Below, one piece after another: positions 8,862 through 18,432 of a stretch of DNA of 64,000 bases. Positions within the stretch are counted from its first letter, which is position 1; the number at the start of each line of letters is the position of its first letter. Made by a program: the position numbers and the translations under genes. Origin of the DNA: Actinacidiphila alni (GTDB lineage: Bacteria > Actinomycetota > Actinomycetes > Streptomycetales > Streptomycetaceae); contig NZ_FONG01000002.1 of NCBI RefSeq assembly GCF_900112845.1, positions 248,001 to 312,000 of the forward strand. Reading direction: 5' to 3'. Under the pieces are notes generated by a model. It ran no database searches. It was not told the DNA's origin and saw nothing but the letters and a program-made list of their open reading frames with translations.

Positions 8862-10436
8862 ATGTCTTTGAGCCTGCGTTTCGCCGCCGGTTCGCACAAG
8901 GGCATGATCCGCGAGGGGAACGAGGACTCCGGTTACGCCGGTCCCCGTCTGCTCGCGATCGCCGACGGCATGGGCGGCCAGGCGGCCGGCGAGGTCGCGT
9001 CGTCCGAGGTGATCTCCACCATCGTCACGCTCGACGACGACATCCCCGGCTCCGACATCCTCACCTCGCTCGGCACCGCCGTGCAGCGCGCCAATGACCA
9101 ACTCCTCCAGATGGTCCAGGAGGACCCGCAGCTCGAAGGCATGGGCACCACCCTGACCGCGCTGCTGTGGACGGGGCAGCGGCTCGGCCTGGTGCACGTC
9201 GGCGACTCCCGCGCGTATCTGCTCCGCGACGGCGTCCTGACCCAGATCACCCAGGACCACACCTGGGTGCAGCGGCTGGTCGACGAGGGCCGGATCACCG
9301 AGGAGGAGGCCACCACCCACCCGCAGCGCTCCCTGCTGATGCGCGCGCTGGGCAGTGGCGAACGCGTCGAGCCGGATCTGTCGATCCGCGAGGTGCGGGT
9401 CGGCGACCGCTATCTGATCTGCTCCGACGGCCTGTCGGGTGTCGTCAGCCACCAGACGCTCGAGGACACCCTCGCCGGCTACCAGGCCCCGCACGAGACG
9501 GTGCAGGAGCTGATCCAGCTCGCGCTGCGCGGCGGCGGTCCCGACAACATCACCTGCATCGTCGCGGACGTGCTGGACACCGACGACGGCGACACCCTGG
9601 CCGCCCAGCTCAACGACACCCCCGTGGTGGTCGGCGCCGTCGCCGAGACCCAGCACCCGCTGAGCGACCCCCGGCATCTGCAGACCCCGGCGGGCCGCGC
9701 CTCGGAGCTGGGCCGTACGCCCCCGCCGCAGCAGCAGGGCCCGGCCGGTTCCTTCGGCCCGCCCGGCAGCGGCGACCCGGGCGCGGCCGGCGCGGGACCG
9801 CTGGGCAGCTTCGGCTCGTACGACGAGGGCGGCCCCGACAAAGCCACCGCCAAGCGCAAGTGGCCCAAGCGCACCGCCATCACGCTGATCGTGCTCGCCG
9901 TCATCGCCGGCGGGCTCTACGGCGGCTACGCCTGGACGCAGACGCAGTACTACGTCGGCGCCAAGGGCGACCACGTCGCCGTCTACCAGGGCATCGACCA
10001 GAAGCTGGCCTGGATCAAGCTGTCAAAGGTCCACAAGGACCGCCCCGACATCGAACTCAAGTACCTACCGGCCTACCAGCAGAAGCAGGTCCAGGACACC
10101 ATCGCGCTCAGCAGCCTCGGCCAGGCCGACGACAAGGCGGACGAGCTGGCGGCGCAGGCCGGTGTCTGCAAGAAGGTCGCCGCCGCCAAGACGGTCGCCG
10201 ACCAGGCCAAGGCGGCGACGAAGGCCGCCGAGGACAAGATGCCCACCTCCGGCGGCACCGCGGCCACCGGCACCGGCACGTCCAAGGGCGCCACCGGGAG
10301 CGCGGGCAGCACGGGCAGCTCCGGCACGCCGGGCGCGAAGAAGAAGACCAGCACCAACCCGACACCGGCCCCCACCCCGCCTCTGACGCCCGACGAGAAG
10401 AAGCTGGCCCAGCAGTGCGGTTCGGGCCAGCAATAG
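8862..10436 (+). CDS. pstP: PstP: PP2C-type Ser/Thr protein phosphatase
   Basis: 524 aa from ATG 8862, chosen for GGGAGG at 8851-8856; an ATG at 8832 is possible but has no site. Residues 1-235 are the PP2C domain, with metal and phosphate motifs GNEDSG, DGMGGQAAGE, GDSRAY, SDGLSG and GPDNIT. A flexible linker, one transmembrane helix (about 340-360, TLIVLAVIAGGLYGGYAW) and an extracytoplasmic domain follow, ending in a Ser/Thr/Gly/Pro-rich tail. It dephosphorylates PknB and its substrates and so opposes the kinase encoded four genes downstream. It is probably co-transcribed with the Fha genes. Confidence 0.94.
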   Translation: MSLSLRFAAGSHKGMIREGNEDSGYAGPRLLAIADGMGGQAAGEVASSEVISTIVTLDDDIPGSDILTSLGTAVQRANDQLLQMVQEDPQLEGMGTTLTALLWTGQRLGLVHVGDSRAYLLRDGVLTQITQDHTWVQRLVDEGRITEEEATTHPQRSLLMRALGSGERVEPDLSIREVRVGDRYLICSDGLSGVVSHQTLEDTLAGYQAPHETVQELIQLALRGGGPDNITCIVADVLDTDDGDTLAAQLNDTPVVVGAVAETQHPLSDPRHLQTPAGRASELGRTPPPQQQGPAGSFGPPGSGDPGAAGAGPLGSFGSYDEGGPDKATAKRKWPKRTAITLIVLAVIAGGLYGGYAWTQTQYYVGAKGDHVAVYQGIDQKLAWIKLSKVHKDRPDIELKYLPAYQQKQVQDTIALSSLGQADDKADELAAQAGVCKKVAAAKTVADQAKAATKAAEDKMPTSGGTAATGTGTSKGATGSAGSTGSSGTPGAKKKTSTNPTPAPTPPLTPDEKKLAQQCGSGQQ

Positions 10437-10476
10437 CCGCGGTGACAGCGGGACCAGCAGGAGGAGTCGGCTCGTC

Positions 10477-11862
10477 ATGAGCGCCAGCAACACCACCACC
10501 ATCACGTCGATCGGCGCGCCGAACCGTCGGAACACCGAACTGGCGCTGCTGGTCTTCGCCGTGCTCATCCCGGTCTTCGCCTACGCCAATGTCGGCCTCG
10601 CCAAGAACGACTCGGTCCCCGCAGGACTGCTCGGCTACGGCGTCGGCCTCGGCCTGCTGGCCGGCATCGCGCACCTGCTGGTCCGCAAATTCGCGCCGTA
10701 CGCCGACCCGTTGATGCTGCCGATCGCCACCCTGCTCAACGGCCTCGGCCTGGTGCTGATCTGGCGGCTCGACCAGGAGCCGAGCCTGGGCAAGGCGATG
10801 GCGCCCAACCAGCTGATGTGGTCGACGCTCGGTGTGGCGCTCTTCGTGGGCGTACTGGTGTTCCTCAAGGACCACCGCATCCTGCAGCGCTACACCTACA
10901 TCTCGATGATGCTGGCGCTGGCGCTGCTGATCGCGCCGATCTTCTTCCCCGGTGTGAACGGCGCGAAGATCTGGGTGACGCTGCCCGGTATCGGCTCGCT
11001 GCAGCCAGGCGAATTCGCCAAGATCGTCATCACCGTCTTCTTCGCCGGTTACCTGATGGTCAAGCGGGACGCGCTGGCGCTGGCCAGCCGCCGCTTCATG
11101 GGCCTGTACCTGCCGCGCGGCCGGGACCTCGGCCCGATCCTGGTGATCTGGGTCTTCAGCCTGCTGATCCTGGTCTTCGAGACCGACCTCGGCACCTCGC
11201 TGCTGTTCTTCGGCCTCTTCGTCATCATGCTGTACGTCGCGACCGAGCGGACCAGCTGGATCGTCTTCGGCCTGCTGCTCAGCGCGGGCGGCGCGGTCGT
11301 CGTCTCGTCGATCGAGCCGCACGTCAAGGAGCGCGTCCAGAACTGGCTGCACCCGCTGAGGCTCGCGCCCAACGGCGGCGTCACCGAGACCGCGCAGACG
11401 ATGTACGCGTTCGGCTCCGGCGGGATCTTCGGCTCCGGCCTCGGCCAGGGCTACTCCCGGCTGATCGGCGGCATCGCGCCCAAGAGCGACTACATCCTCG
11501 CCACCGTCGGCGAGGAGCTGGGCCTGGCCGGTCTGATGGCCGTCCTGCTGCTGTACGCGCTGCTGATCGAGCGCGGGGTGCGTACGGCGCTGGCCGCCCG
11601 TGACCCGTTCGGCAAGCTGCTGGCGATCGGCCTGTCCGGCGCCTTCGCGCTCCAGGTCTTCGTGGTCGCCGGCGGCGTCACCGGGCTGATCCCGCTGACC
11701 GGTATGACGATGCCGTTCCTGGCCCAGGGCGGTTCCTCCGTCATCGCCAACTGGGCGCTGGTGGCGATCCTGCTGCGGATCAGCGACACCGCCCGCAGGC
11801 CCGCCCCGAGCCCGGCCCCCTCCCCCGACGCCGAACCGACCCAGGTGGTGCGAACCCAGTGA
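10477..11862 (+). CDS. rodA: RodA/FtsW-family SEDS peptidoglycan glycosyltransferase
   Basis: 461 aa, strongly hydrophobic, with about ten to twelve membrane helices. SEDS marks include FFPGVNGAKIWVTLPG, the family block FAKIVITVFFAGYL, FETDLGTSLLF and the GQGYSRLIGGIAPKSDYI loop. SEDS proteins polymerise lipid II and work with a class B penicillin-binding protein, here encoded by the next gene. The stop codon overlaps the pbpA start (GTGA), so translation is coupled. The Pro/Ser C-terminal tail is cytoplasmic. FtsW is usually encoded in the dcw cluster, so RodA is the better name for this position. Confidence 0.93.
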   Translation: MSASNTTTITSIGAPNRRNTELALLVFAVLIPVFAYANVGLAKNDSVPAGLLGYGVGLGLLAGIAHLLVRKFAPYADPLMLPIATLLNGLGLVLIWRLDQEPSLGKAMAPNQLMWSTLGVALFVGVLVFLKDHRILQRYTYISMMLALALLIAPIFFPGVNGAKIWVTLPGIGSLQPGEFAKIVITVFFAGYLMVKRDALALASRRFMGLYLPRGRDLGPILVIWVFSLLILVFETDLGTSLLFFGLFVIMLYVATERTSWIVFGLLLSAGGAVVVSSIEPHVKERVQNWLHPLRLAPNGGVTETAQTMYAFGSGGIFGSGLGQGYSRLIGGIAPKSDYILATVGEELGLAGLMAVLLLYALLIERGVRTALAARDPFGKLLAIGLSGAFALQVFVVAGGVTGLIPLTGMTMPFLAQGGSSVIANWALVAILLRISDTARRPAPSPAPSPDAEPTQVVRTQ

Positions 11863-13322
11863 ACAAGCCCCTGCGACGGGTCGCGGTCTTCTGCGGTCTG
11901 CTCGTCCTCGCCCTGCTGCTGCGCGTGAACTACGTGCAGTTCGTCCAGGCCGACCAGCTCTCCAACGACGTGCACAACCGCCGCGTCGCGATCAACCAGT
12001 ACGCCCAGCCGCGCGGCGACATCATCGTGGACGGCAAGGCCATCACCGGCCACACCACGACGACCGGCAGCGACTTCAAGTACAAGCGGACGTACGTCGA
12101 CGGCCCGATGTGGGCGCCGGTGACCGGGCACGCCTCGCAGGCGTTCGGCACCACCTTCCTGGAGGGCGTCGAGGACAAGTTCCTCACCGGCAACGACGAC
12201 CGGCTGTTCTTCAACCGCACGATCGACCTGCTCACCGGCAAGGAGAAGCAGGGCGGCAATGTCGTCACGACGCTGAACCCGAAGGCGCAGGAGGCCGCGT
12301 TCAAGGGCCTGGGCGACAAGAAGGGCGCGGTCGTCGCGCTCGACCCGGGCACCGGCGCGATCCTGGCGATGGCGAGCACCCCGTCGTACGACCCGTCGTC
12401 CATCGCGGGCAACTCCAAGACCGACGAGAAGAACTGGGTCGCGCTCGACAAGAAGAACGACCCCGACGACCCGACGCAGAACCGGGCGCTGCGCCAGACG
12501 TATCCGCCGGGCTCGACCTTCAAGCTGGTCACGGCCGCCGCGGCGCTGGAGAGCGGCGCGGTCACCGACGTCAACGCGCACACCGACACCCCGAAGCACT
12601 ACACGCTGCCGGGCACCACGACCGAGCTGAAGAACGAGGGGAACATCCCCTGCGAGAAGGCCACGCTGACGGTGGCGCTGCAGTATTCGTGCAACACCGT
12701 CTTCGGCCATGTGGGCGCCGACAAGGTGGGCCTGAAGGGCATGGTCGACGAGGCGGAGAAGTTCGGCTTCAACGAGGAGCAGTTCGTGCCGGTGCGCGCG
12801 GACAAGAGCAACTTCGACACCAAGATGACCAAGGACCAGGTCGCGCTCTCCTCCATCGGCCAGTTCGACACCGCGGCCACGCCGCTGCAGATGGCGATGG
12901 TCGCCTCCGCGATCGCCAACGACGGCAAGCTGATGAAGCCGTACATGGTCGACAAGCTGGTGGCGCCGAATCTGAGCACGATCGCGCAGACCAACCCCAG
13001 TGAGATGTCGCAGCCGCTGTCGCCGGAGAACGCGCAGAAGCTCCAGTCGATGATGGAGACGGTGGTCAACTCCGGCACCGGCACCAACGCCAGGATCGAC
13101 GGCGTGCGGGTCGGCGGCAAGACCGGTACGGCGCAGAACGGCGTCGACAACAAGGGCACGCCGTACGCCTGGTTCGTGTCGTACGCCATGACCGACCAGG
13201 GCTCGCCGGTCGCCGTGGCCGTCGTCATCGAGGACGGCGACGCCAACCGCGACGACATCAGCGGCGGCGGTCTGGCCGCTCCGGTCGCCAAGAAGGTCAT
13301 GGAGGCCGTCCTCAACAAGTAG
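11859..13322 (+). CDS. pbpA: PbpA: class B penicillin-binding protein transpeptidase
   Basis: 487 aa with a single N-terminal membrane anchor (residues about 8-25). The extracytoplasmic transpeptidase carries the catalytic triad motifs: SxxK as GSTFK near residue 219, SxN as SCN near 277, and KTG in GGKTGTAQ near 421. It crosslinks peptidoglycan strands made by the upstream RodA. It lacks PASTA repeats. The GTG start overlaps the rodA stop. In mycobacteria PbpA is phosphorylated by PknB, whose gene follows 171 bp downstream. Confidence 0.94.
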   Translation: MNKPLRRVAVFCGLLVLALLLRVNYVQFVQADQLSNDVHNRRVAINQYAQPRGDIIVDGKAITGHTTTTGSDFKYKRTYVDGPMWAPVTGHASQAFGTTFLEGVEDKFLTGNDDRLFFNRTIDLLTGKEKQGGNVVTTLNPKAQEAAFKGLGDKKGAVVALDPGTGAILAMASTPSYDPSSIAGNSKTDEKNWVALDKKNDPDDPTQNRALRQTYPPGSTFKLVTAAAALESGAVTDVNAHTDTPKHYTLPGTTTELKNEGNIPCEKATLTVALQYSCNTVFGHVGADKVGLKGMVDEAEKFGFNEEQFVPVRADKSNFDTKMTKDQVALSSIGQFDTAATPLQMAMVASAIANDGKLMKPYMVDKLVAPNLSTIAQTNPSEMSQPLSPENAQKLQSMMETVVNSGTGTNARIDGVRVGGKTGTAQNGVDNKGTPYAWFVSYAMTDQGSPVAVAVVIEDGDANRDDISGGGLAAPVAKKVMEAVLNK

Positions 13323-13493
13323 CGGCCTTGTGCCGGCCCCGGGCATTGTTCGCACGTCAGGTACCGGTCGGATATCGGCGGGCGGGCGGAGAGCGAAGGG
13401 GTGCGGAACGCCCGGTAGCGTATGGCCGAGCATCCGCAGGGCATGACATCACGGGTTTGTGGTCAAGAACGGGTTTGAGGAGAGGGCAGAGCT

Positions 13494-15473
13494 ATGGAAG
13501 AGCCGCGTCGCCTCGGCGGCCGGTACGAGCTGGGCTCAGTGCTCGGCCGTGGTGGCATGGCCGAGGTGTACCTCGCCCATGACACCCGGCTCGGCCGCAC
13601 TGTCGCCGTGAAGACGCTACGGGTGGACCTCGCCCGCGACCCGTCCTTCCAGGCCCGGTTCCGCCGAGAGGCCCAGTCGGCCGCCTCGCTCAACCATCCG
13701 TCGATCGTCGCGGTGTACGACACCGGCGAGGACTACGTCGACGGCGTCTCGATCCCGTACATCGTCATGGAGTACGTGGACGGCTCGACCCTGCGTGAGC
13801 TGCTGCACTCCGGGCGCAAGCTGCTGCCCGAGCGGGCCATGGAGATGACGGTCGGCATCCTCCAGGCCCTGGAGTACAGCCACCGGGCCGGCATCGTGCA
13901 CCGCGACATCAAGCCCGCGAACGTGATGCTGACCAGGACCGGCCAGGTCAAGGTCATGGACTTCGGCATCGCCCGCGCCATGGGCGACTCCGGTATGACG
14001 ATGACGCAGACCGCGGCCGTGATCGGCACCGCCCAGTACCTCTCGCCCGAGCAGGCCAAGGGCGAGCAGGTCGACGCGCGCTCCGACCTGTACTCGACCG
14101 GCTGCCTGCTCTACGAGCTGCTGACCGTACGGCCGCCCTTCGTCGGGGACTCGCCGGTCGCGGTGGCGTACCAGCACGTGCGCGAGGACCCGCAGCCGCC
14201 GTCGGTGTACGACCCCGAGGTCACGCCCGCGATGGACGCCATCGTCCTCAAGGCGCTGACGAAGGACCCGAACTACCGCTACCAGTCGGCCGACGAGATG
14301 CGCGCCGACATCGAGGCGGCCCTCGACGGGCAGCCGGTGGCGGCCACGGCGGCGATGGGCGCGGCCGGCTACGGGTACGGCTACCCGGACAGCCAGCCCA
14401 CCACGGCGCTGCCGCAGCAGAACGACCAGCACACGTCGATGCTGCCGCCGATGCGGGACGACGACGGCGGTTACGGCTACGACGACCGCCCGGACCGGCG
14501 CCGGCAGAAGAAGAGCAACAACAGCACCTCCACGGTGCTGTTGGTCATCGCCGGCATCCTGGTGCTGGTCGGTGCGATCTTCCTCGGCAAGGCGATCTTC
14601 AGCGGCCACGGCAACTCCGGCGGCGACACGGTGCCGAATCTGGTCGGCGTCTCGTACACCGACGCGCAGACCAAGGCGTCCAACGTCGACCTCAAGGTGG
14701 TCAAGGGTCCCGCGGCGTACTGCGACAACATCGAGAAGGACCTGGTCTGCAAGCAGACCCCGGCCGCGGACGCGGCGGTCCCCGACGACAAGACGATCAC
14801 CGTCGTGCTGTCCAAGGGCCAGGCCCCGATCGAGGTCCCGGACGTCAAGAACGACAAGTACGACTCGGCGGCCAGCCAGCTGACCGCCAAGGGCTTCCAG
14901 GTCGACCGCAAGAACAAGACGACCACCACGGACGACCCGGACACCGTCCTCTCCCAGGACCCGAAGGCCGGCACCAAGCAGCCCAAGGGCACGACGATCA
15001 CCCTGACGGTGGCGGTCGCCCCGGAGAAGAAGACGCCCACCGACGTCAAGGGCGTCCCGTACGACAACGCGGTCGCCCAGCTCAAGGCGCAGGGCTTCAC
15101 CAACGTCACCCGCGCCCCGCAGGACCAGCCCTCGGACACGACCGCCAAGGGCAGCGTGGTGAGCCAGAGCCCGAAGCCGGAGGACGGCTCGGTCTCGCTG
15201 GACACCCAGATCGTCCTGACGGTCTCCTCCGGCCCGGAGCCGACGCAGGACCCGCAGAAGACGATGCCGAACTGGCAGATGCAGAAGCTGTCCGACATCC
15301 AGGGCCAGCTCAACGCCATGGGCCTGAATCTCCAGATCCAGGTGAACGGCCCGAACGACGACCGGGCCCGGATCGTGAACTCGGACGTCGCGCCCGGCAC
15401 CCCGCTCAACGAGGGCCAGACCATCAACCTCCAGACGATGGACCTCGGCGGCGGAGGCAACGGCGGCGGCTGA
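13494..15473 (+). CDS. pknB: PknB-type PASTA Ser/Thr protein kinase
   Basis: 659 aa. The N-terminal kinase domain (residues about 10-275) has the glycine loop LGRGGMAEVYLA, lysine in VAVKTL, HRDIKPANVM, DFGIAR and the activation segment TAQYLSPEQ. A cytoplasmic linker leads to one membrane helix (about 347-367) and four extracytoplasmic PASTA repeats (about 378-450, 450-517, 518-582, 585-655), which bind muropeptides or lipid II. The kinase senses cell-wall precursors and phosphorylates FhaA/B, RodA/PbpA partners and others. A 41-bp palindromic terminator lies 24 bp after the stop. Confidence 0.96.
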   Translation: MEEPRRLGGRYELGSVLGRGGMAEVYLAHDTRLGRTVAVKTLRVDLARDPSFQARFRREAQSAASLNHPSIVAVYDTGEDYVDGVSIPYIVMEYVDGSTLRELLHSGRKLLPERAMEMTVGILQALEYSHRAGIVHRDIKPANVMLTRTGQVKVMDFGIARAMGDSGMTMTQTAAVIGTAQYLSPEQAKGEQVDARSDLYSTGCLLYELLTVRPPFVGDSPVAVAYQHVREDPQPPSVYDPEVTPAMDAIVLKALTKDPNYRYQSADEMRADIEAALDGQPVAATAAMGAAGYGYGYPDSQPTTALPQQNDQHTSMLPPMRDDDGGYGYDDRPDRRRQKKSNNSTSTVLLVIAGILVLVGAIFLGKAIFSGHGNSGGDTVPNLVGVSYTDAQTKASNVDLKVVKGPAAYCDNIEKDLVCKQTPAADAAVPDDKTITVVLSKGQAPIEVPDVKNDKYDSAASQLTAKGFQVDRKNKTTTTDDPDTVLSQDPKAGTKQPKGTTITLTVAVAPEKKTPTDVKGVPYDNAVAQLKAQGFTNVTRAPQDQPSDTTAKGSVVSQSPKPEDGSVSLDTQIVLTVSSGPEPTQDPQKTMPNWQMQKLSDIQGQLNAMGLNLQIQVNGPNDDRARIVNSDVAPGTPLNEGQTINLQTMDLGGGGNGGG

Positions 15474-15496
15474 CACCGTACGCAACACGGCAAGCG

Positions 15497-15537
15497 AAGG
15501 GGGCGGCCCGCACACCTGGTGTGCGGGCCGCCCCCTT
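15497..15537. terminator. Bidirectional terminator, 41-bp perfect palindrome
   Basis: Two perfect 20-base arms (15497-15516 and 15518-15537) flank a single base. The site lies between convergent pknB (plus) and the second sortase gene (minus). There is no long T-run, which is usual for high-GC actinomycete terminators. Confidence 0.85.
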
Positions 15538-15577
15538 CTGCGTGTTCCTCGTGACGTGCGGGCTACTGCCCGACCGC

Positions 15578-16306
15578 TTACCGCAGTTCGGCGGGGAGGG
15601 TGCGGGTGGCGTCGACTTTTTGGGTGCGGACGAGTTCGCCCCAGACGATGTAGCGGTAGCGGGAGGTGTAGACGGGGGTGCAGGTGGTGAGGGTGATGTA
15701 GCGGCCCGGCTTGGTCCTGCCGGACTCCTTGGGGATCTGATCGGTGACGGCGACGTTGTACTTCGAGGTCTGGTCGAGGATCTTGTAGACCTTGTAGACG
15801 TACCAGGTGTCCTTCGACTCGAAGACGATCGGGTCGCCGTCGTGGATCTTGTTGATGTTGTGGAATTTGGCGCCGTGGCCGTCGCGGTGGGCAGCCAGGG
15901 TGAAGTTGCCGGTCTTCGCGGTGGGCAGGGCGGCCGGCACGGGGTCGGTGTAGTAGCCGGCGACACCCTCGTTGAGCACCTTCGTCGAGGTGCCCTTCTT
16001 CACCAGCACCTGGTAGTTCCTGCCCATCGCGGGCACGTGCAGGAAGCCGATGCCGTCCTTGGTGTCGAGGCTGCCCGGGCCGGTGTCGGCGGGGCTGCGC
16101 GCCCACTGCTGCCTCACCTTGTCCGCGGCCTTGTGCTCGTGGCGGTCGGCGAGGACGTTGGTCCACCACAGCGAGTAGACGACGAACAGCGCGAGGATCA
16201 GCCCCGCGGTGATGAGGAGTTCGCCGATGACGCTGACGGTGGCCGCGACCGGCCCCCGGCCGCCGCGCTGGTTCGTGGTCACGCCGTTCCGTTCTTCGAG
16301 GAGCAT
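15578..16306 (-). CDS. srtE2: Class E sortase (distal copy)
   Basis: 242 aa. One N-terminal membrane helix lies at about residues 27-47, then a sortase beta-barrel with catalytic His in LAAHRDGHG, Cys in TLTTCTPVYT and Arg in SRYRYIVWGE. Class E sortases attach LAxTG-type proteins such as chaplins to the Streptomyces wall. It lies 7 bp after the other sortase gene on the same strand. The symbol follows the order in S. coelicolor, where the copy next to pknB is called SrtE2; the assignment by order is an inference. Confidence 0.92.
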   Translation of the reverse strand: MLLEERNGVTTNQRGGRGPVAATVSVIGELLITAGLILALFVVYSLWWTNVLADRHEHKAADKVRQQWARSPADTGPGSLDTKDGIGFLHVPAMGRNYQVLVKKGTSTKVLNEGVAGYYTDPVPAALPTAKTGNFTLAAHRDGHGAKFHNINKIHDGDPIVFESKDTWYVYKVYKILDQTSKYNVAVTDQIPKESGRTKPGRYITLTTCTPVYTSRYRYIVWGELVRTQKVDATRTLPAELR

Positions 16307-16313
16307 CAGAGGG

Positions 16314-17606
16314 TCACTCCACCAACGCGTCGGGCTTGCCCTTGCTCCGCGGCCGTTCCTCGATCATCTTGCCCCAGACGATCAGCCGGTTGGTGCTGGT
16401 GAATTCGGGTGTGCAGGTGGTCAGCGTCAGATACCGGCCGGGGCCCGTGAAGCCGGAGCCGACCGGCACGGGCTTGATCACGCTGATGTTGGACGGCGGC
16501 GTGGACGGCAGCGACTTGGTGATCTCGTACGTGTAGTACGTGCTCGCCGTCTCGACCACGACCTTGTCGCCGGGCTTGAGGTGATTGATGTAGCGGAACG
16601 GTTCGCCGTGCGTGTTGCGGTGGGCGGCGACCGCGAAGTTGCCCGTCTTGTCCCACGGCATCGCGGTGTCCAACGCCCCGTCGTAGTGGCCGATCATGCC
16701 CTTGTCCAGCACATTGTGCTTGGAGACGCCCTGCGCGATGGGCGCCTTGACGTCCAGCGTGGGGATGTACATGATCGCGAAGCCCTGGCCGGGGGAGAAG
16801 GTGCCGGGCACCCGGTTCGGGTCGCTCTTGGCGGAGTCCCACTGGTGCTGGAGGTTGTTGGCGGCGCCGCTGGCCTGCTGGTGGGCGCGGACGTTGGTCC
16901 ACCACAGCTGGTAGGTGACGAAGAGCAGCATCAGGACGCCGGTGGTGATGAACAGTTCGCCGACGAGGCGGCTGATCACGACCGCGGGGCTCTCCTTGGC
17001 GGCCTTCGCGGCGCGCCGGGCCTCGACCCGGCTGAGCGGGGCCTTGGCCGCGGTGGCGGCCGAAGCGGCGGTCGAAGTGGCGGCCGGCGTACGGCCCTTG
17101 GCGCGGTGGCCGCCGCCGTGTCCGCCGCGCTGCTGCGCGGCCTTGCGCCGCGCGGCGCGGCCGCCGTCGCCGGGGAGGGGATCGGGTGCGAGTGCCGGCT
17201 CCGGCTCAGGCCCCGCTCCGGGCCCTGGCCCGGGCTCCGGCTCCACGACGACGGGCGGTGCGAGGGGCGTCACGACCGGCTGGACGACCGTCGCCGTACC
17301 GAGGTCCAACTCCTCGTCCGGGTCGTCCGCGACGGCGGGCTCCTGCGGCGGGAACCAGGGCGCGGCGGGTTCCTCGTACGCCGGTTCCTCGTACGACGGC
17401 TCGGCGTATTCACCGCGCGCCGGTTCCTCGTACACCGGCTCCTCGTACGGAGGCTTCTCGTACGAGGGCTCCTCGACCGCCGGGGGTCTGCCGGGGAGGG
17501 GGTCGTTCAGGGGATCGTCGAGTTGCTCGACGACGGCTTTGAACTGCCCGGTGTCCTCATAGGACATCGGGCCGTCGGCGGGGCGCTCCGGGCGGAGCGT
17601 GGTCAC
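16314..17606 (-). CDS. srtE1: Class E sortase with long repeat-rich cytoplasmic N-terminus
   Basis: 430 aa from GTG 17606, which overlaps the upstream amidotransferase stop (GTGA) and has GGGAGG upstream. Residues about 25-75 contain many near-repeats of SYEEP/AYEEP/VYEEP. A Pro/Glu- and Ala/Arg-rich stretch follows to about residue 205, then a membrane helix at about 213-235. The sortase domain comes last, with His in VAAHRNTHG, Cys in TLTTCTPEF and Arg in TSTNRLIVWG. The catalytic domain is normal; the N-terminal extension is unusually long compared with its 242-aa neighbour and would face the cytoplasm. ATG at 17564 (MSYEDTG) is an alternative start. Confidence 0.9.
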   Translation of the reverse strand: MTTLRPERPADGPMSYEDTGQFKAVVEQLDDPLNDPLPGRPPAVEEPSYEKPPYEEPVYEEPARGEYAEPSYEEPAYEEPAAPWFPPQEPAVADDPDEELDLGTATVVQPVVTPLAPPVVVEPEPGPGPGAGPEPEPALAPDPLPGDGGRAARRKAAQQRGGHGGGHRAKGRTPAATSTAASAATAAKAPLSRVEARRAAKAAKESPAVVISRLVGELFITTGVLMLLFVTYQLWWTNVRAHQQASGAANNLQHQWDSAKSDPNRVPGTFSPGQGFAIMYIPTLDVKAPIAQGVSKHNVLDKGMIGHYDGALDTAMPWDKTGNFAVAAHRNTHGEPFRYINHLKPGDKVVVETASTYYTYEITKSLPSTPPSNISVIKPVPVGSGFTGPGRYLTLTTCTPEFTSTNRLIVWGKMIEERPRSKGKPDALVE

Positions 17607-18259
17607 ACCCCGGCCCTCCCCGCGGGCCCGCCCGTACCGACCACCGGAGCCAGCCCCCCGGAGCGGCCGACGGCGCCCGGATCGCCGCATTCCGCCAGCC
17701 AGTTGGCCAGCATCAGGTGCCCCCACTCGGTGAGCACCGACTCCGGGTGGAACTGCACGCCCTCGACGGCCGCGTCCCGGTGCCGCAGCCCCATGATCAC
17801 GCCGGTGTCGGTCCACGCGGTGACCCGGAACTCGTCCGGCACCGTGTCCCGTTCGACGGCGAGCGAGTGGTAGCGGGTGGCGGTGAAGGGCGACGGCAGC
17901 CCGGCGAAGACACCGGTCCCGTCGTGCGTCACCGGCGACGTCTTGCCGTGCAGCAACTCCGGCGCCCGGTCGACGACCCCGCCGTACGCGACCGCCATCG
18001 ACTGCAGGCCGAGGCAGACGCCGAAGACCGGCACCCCGGTGGCGGCGCAGTGCCGCACCATCTCGACGCAGACGCCGGCCTCTTCGGGGGTGCCGGGGCC
18101 CGGCGAGAGCAGCACGCCGTCGAAGCCCTCCTGGGCGTGGGCGGTCTCCACCTCGTCATTGCGCCGCACCTCGCACTCGGCACCGAGCTGGTAGAGGTAC
18201 TGGACCAGGTTGAAGACGAAGCTGTCGTAGTTGTCCACCACGAGAATGCGTGCGCTCAT
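17603..18259 (-). CDS. Glutamine amidotransferase, anthranilate/aminodeoxychorismate synthase component II
   Basis: 218 aa, a class I glutamine amidotransferase. The N-terminus ILVVDNYDSFVFNLVQYL, the oxyanion loop SPGPGTPEEAG, nucleophile Cys in VFGVCLGLQS, and the His-Glu pair in VQFHPESV are all present. It releases ammonia from glutamine for a chorismate-using partner to make p-aminobenzoate or anthranilate. The partner is not adjacent, so TrpG versus PabA cannot be decided. It sits between a small membrane protein (ATGA overlap) and srtE1 (GTGA overlap), so all are probably translated from one message. Confidence 0.93.
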   Translation of the reverse strand: MSARILVVDNYDSFVFNLVQYLYQLGAECEVRRNDEVETAHAQEGFDGVLLSPGPGTPEEAGVCVEMVRHCAATGVPVFGVCLGLQSMAVAYGGVVDRAPELLHGKTSPVTHDGTGVFAGLPSPFTATRYHSLAVERDTVPDEFRVTAWTDTGVIMGLRHRDAAVEGVQFHPESVLTEWGHLMLANWLAECGDPGAVGRSGGLAPVVGTGGPAGRAGV

Positions 18260-18432
18260 CGGACGGCGGCCATCCCGTTGTCGACCGTGACCTCGTTGAA
18301 CGGCAGCAGCGGTTCGGCCCACGGGAAGATGTACTGGAAGAGGAGATAGACGACGGCCAGGACCAGCACGAGTGAGATCATCGCCCTCACCCATGCGTTG
18401 CCCGGCAGATGCCGCCAGATCCAGCCGTACAT
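18256..18432 (-). CDS. Small single-pass membrane protein (58 aa)
   Basis: 58 aa from ATG 18432, with a purine-rich GGAAGGAAGG ribosome site. The N-terminus MYGWIWRHLPGN is followed by one hydrophobic helix (residues about 17-37, MISLVLVLAVVYLLFQYIF) and a short polar tail. Its ATG..TGA overlaps the amidotransferase start by ATGA. Similar tiny genes occur at this position in other Streptomyces, as I recall. The function is unknown. Confidence 0.85.
   Translation of the reverse strand: MYGWIWRHLPGNAWVRAMISLVLVLAVVYLLFQYIFPWAEPLLPFNEVTVDNGMAAVR

Noticed and set aside
14161..14220. Other CACGTG cores (also near 38965, 51739, 60644 and 63790) as parS
   Set aside because: The flanking bases do not match GTTYCAC/GTGRAAC, so they are chance hexamers.
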